The notes under the pieces are model-generated. The model saw only the letters and a program-made list of their open reading frames with translations, had not been told where the DNA came from and did no database searches. 64,000 bases of DNA from Paractinoplanes brasiliensis (GTDB lineage: Bacteria; Actinomycetota; Actinomycetes; Mycobacteriales; Micromonosporaceae). Numbering within the stretch: the first letter of the stretch is position 1; the number at the start of each line of letters is the position of its first letter. The stretch is from assembly GCF_004362215.1 (NCBI RefSeq), contig NZ_SNWR01000001.1:3330001-3394000 (forward strand). The letters are read 5' to 3'. Shown piece by piece: positions 61,299-64,000 of the stretch. A program made the position numbers and the translations under genes.

Positions 61299-61817
61299 CT
61301 CGTCCTCGGGCACGTCGGTGATGCCGTTCTCGTCCATCGCGTTGTAGATCGCGAGCCGGGCGCCGTCGAACAGGAACTCGACGGCGTGCAGGACCCGGGG
61401 CCGCCACTCGGCCACCGTGACCAGCTCGATGATGTTGACCGCGCGCAGGACGCAGCCGCGGGCGTGGCGCAGGGCGGCGTGCGGGTCGGGTCGCCAGTCG
61501 AAGTGCTCGTACCAGTCGATCGGCACGTTGAGGTCGATCTGGTCCCAGGTGATGGCGCATTCGTCGAACTTACGATGCGTAATCTCGACGTGGGTGATTC
61601 CAAAGTCGAGGATCACCGGGCCGTCGGCGAACCAGCCCCGCTCGGCCATGTCCCACATCAGCCAGCTTGATCGCAACTTACGCCCGATGAGCCGCACAAA
61701 CCGGGTGCGGTGAACGGCTGCGAGCGCGTCGGCATCATGGTGCCATTCGGGTTCATAACCCTCGATGCCGAGCACGATCTTGATCCTCCTCACCGGGGAA
61801 GGATCGATCGTATACAT
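61260..61817 (-). CDS. Conserved hypothetical protein (185 aa)
   Basis: I do not recognise the family. Features: two central Trp-rich acidic stretches (WYEHFDWRPDPH, SSWLMWDMAERGWFADG), an ILDFGITHVEITHRKFDE strand pattern, and an end of ELPVTNWRRVHVA. There is no signal peptide. A compact beta-rich domain is plausible. It overlaps the LOG-like gene end-to-end by 39 bp (convergent). Start ATG 61817. Confidence 0.68.
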   Translation of the reverse strand: MYTIDPSPVRRIKIVLGIEGYEPEWHHDADALAAVHRTRFVRLIGRKLRSSWLMWDMAERGWFADGPVILDFGITHVEITHRKFDECAITWDQIDLNVPIDWYEHFDWRPDPHAALRHARGCVLRAVNIIELVTVAEWRPRVLHAVEFLFDGARLAIYNAMDENGITDVPEDELPVTNWRRVHVA

Positions 61818-61841
61818 ACCGCTGAGTAACCCGGCAACACG

Positions 61842-61883
61842 AAGACGGCCGGTCCCCCGGGATGGGGACCGACCGTCGTCGCA
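61842..61883 (-). terminator. Terminator of fba
   Basis: GACGGCCGGTCCCC and GGGGACCGACCGTC pair with one mismatch around a short loop, just after the fba stop on the leftward strand. There is no U tract. Confidence 0.6.
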
Positions 61884-61886
61884 TGA

Positions 61887-62912
<1,026 letters not shown>

Positions 62913-63083
62913 CGGTGCGCTCCTTGCTCTTTGCTTAGCTTTCGACTGCCGGAGACAGAGGGCAGGACCGCGCTGTCCTCCAGCTAGCCAGTATTCCGTA
63001 GGCGCTGCGACGATGGGAAATGACCCCGGAACCTTCCAGGGAATCCGGCGCACCCGACATAGAGGGCGATTTACGCTCCGTGC

Positions 63084-64000
63084 ATGCAATCGTTCTGCCG
63101 GGCGCTCGCGGTCTTGCTGTTCCTGCCTCTGCTGCCGCCGAACCCGGCAACCGCGGCGGCGGCCGAACCCGTGACCGAGCCGCGCCTGGGCCGGATCACG
63201 GTGGCCCCGGGCGGCCCGCCCAAGAGCACGGCCCTCACGATCACCATCCGGAACGTCACGCCGGGCACGCCGCACCGGCTGGAGGCGACCATCGACCTGG
63301 GCGGGGCGACCGCCTTCGCCGACGTCGCGGCCGGTCCCGGCTACACCGACGCCGCGAGCCTCGCCCGGACCCTCGCCACCACCACCCGGAGCAGCGAGGA
63401 ACGGTTCTGCCGCCGTACGGGGGAAAGGGTTGTCTGCTCCTGGACATCGACGCTGTCGGACGAGCTGTTCCAGATGCCGACGACCCTCACCGTCACGGCG
63501 AAGAAGTCGGCCAAGGCCGGCGACAGCGCGACGGTCACGGTGGCCACGCGAGTCGACAACGGCCCGGAGAGCACCACCCGGTCCCTGATCCAGGTGGGCC
63601 AGGGCGTCGACCTCGTGGCGGCCGGCCGCGGAGTCGTCAAGGCGTTGCCGGGGCGGGCCGCCCAATTCCGCCCGCAGGTCCGTAACGACGGATCCGCCCT
63701 GGCCACCGGCGTCGTCCTGGCCGTCCAGGCCGACCCACGGCTGCTCCGGAAGACGTCGTTCCGGAACTGCCGCTACGGGTACGCCATGGTGTGCTCGTTC
63801 GACGCCTCGCTCGCGTCCGGGCAGGCCTATGCCGTCTCGTCACCGCTCGTGCTGCGGCCGCCGGCCGACACGGTTCCCGGCAGCGCCGCGGTGGTGGCCT
63901 CGCAGTGGTTCACCCAGGCCGACCTGGAGGACCACGGATTCGACGACTACGGCGCGGCGGGCACGGGCGCCCCGCTGACCCTGCAGCCGGTCACCGCCGC
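63084..64000 (+). CDS. Secreted repeat-domain protein, 3' end outside window
   Basis: The frame is open from ATG 63084 to the right edge (305 codons visible). A signal peptide is present (AVLLFLPLLPPNPATAAAA). Two tandem beta-rich domains follow, each with a comparable Cys pair: FCRRTGERVVCSW at about 112-124 and NCRYGYAMVCSF at about 228-239. The context (LTITIRNVTPGTPH, FRPQVRNDGSALATGVVLAV) is typical of DUF11-like or Ig-like surface repeats. It has no enzymatic motif. It is likely an extracellular or wall-anchored structural protein; the C-terminal anchor cannot be seen. Confidence 0.75.
   Translation, partial: MQSFCRALAVLLFLPLLPPNPATAAAAEPVTEPRLGRITVAPGGPPKSTALTITIRNVTPGTPHRLEATIDLGGATAFADVAAGPGYTDAASLARTLATTTRSSEERFCRRTGERVVCSWTSTLSDELFQMPTTLTVTAKKSAKAGDSATVTVATRVDNGPESTTRSLIQVGQGVDLVAAGRGVVKALPGRAAQFRPQVRNDGSALATGVVLAVQADPRLLRKTSFRNCRYGYAMVCSFDASLASGQAYAVSSPLVLRPPADTVPGSAAVVASQWFTQADLEDHGFDDYGAAGTGAPLTLQPVTA

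Overview
The window is high-GC actinomycete DNA with many GTG starts, tight ATGA overlaps and several genes typical of filamentous Actinobacteria (a BldC orthologue, DUF3073, DUF3151, ECF42/DGPF). The gene set and order fit the Micromonosporaceae, probably Actinoplanes or a relative; this placement is inference from gene content, without a database search.

Layout. 1-2230: a MEDS-domain protein cut by the window edge, a serine beta-lactamase-like hydrolase and a VOC protein. 2542-14619: a 12-kb genomic island in tRNA-Phe, bounded by a perfect 47-bp direct repeat that covers the 3' half of the tRNA. It carries a C5-cytosine methyltransferase with McrB-like and McrC-like partners (a LlaJI-type arrangement). 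Convergent to these is a translationally coupled three-gene operon: a protein with two GHKL ATPase domains, a divergent receiver protein and a 223-aa orphan. A HAD phosphatase, an apparently truncated effector-domain protein, an excisionase and a frameshifted tyrosine integrase follow. 14578-14866: tRNA-Phe, tRNA-Asp and tRNA-Glu. 15016-21506: a carotenoid cluster (CarH/LitR-like MerR regulator, idi, crtI, crtE, and divergent crtB plus photolyase), a light-response unit.

21742-35274: housekeeping and regulatory genes: an ECF42 sigma factor with its DGPF partner, LysR with a TDT transporter, a CHASE3 chemoreceptor, small proteins including a perfect 13-residue calcium-loop repeat protein, bldC, an amino-acid dehydrogenase and DUF3073. 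35399-36716: a compact RiPP locus (radical SAM/SPASM maturase plus a precursor with aromatic-x-Asn motifs), set between DUF3073 and purM.

36850-55085: purine biosynthesis dominates (purM, purF, purS-Q-L, purB, purD, purA), interspersed with sterol-carrier proteins, an ArsR/MFS pair and a NarL-type two-component system. 55087-64000: a DAGK-like protein, a proline-rich ParA-like ATPase, DUF3151, an ADP-ribosylglycohydrolase divergent from a LOG-like protein, class II fructose-bisphosphate aldolase, and a secreted repeat protein that runs off the right edge.

The most interesting material is the tRNA-Phe island. Restriction-modification and a signalling-like dual-ATPase operon travel together there with no visible replication or conjugation genes, which fits a mobile defence islet. 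The dual-GHKL/receiver operon is the best candidate for an undescribed system.
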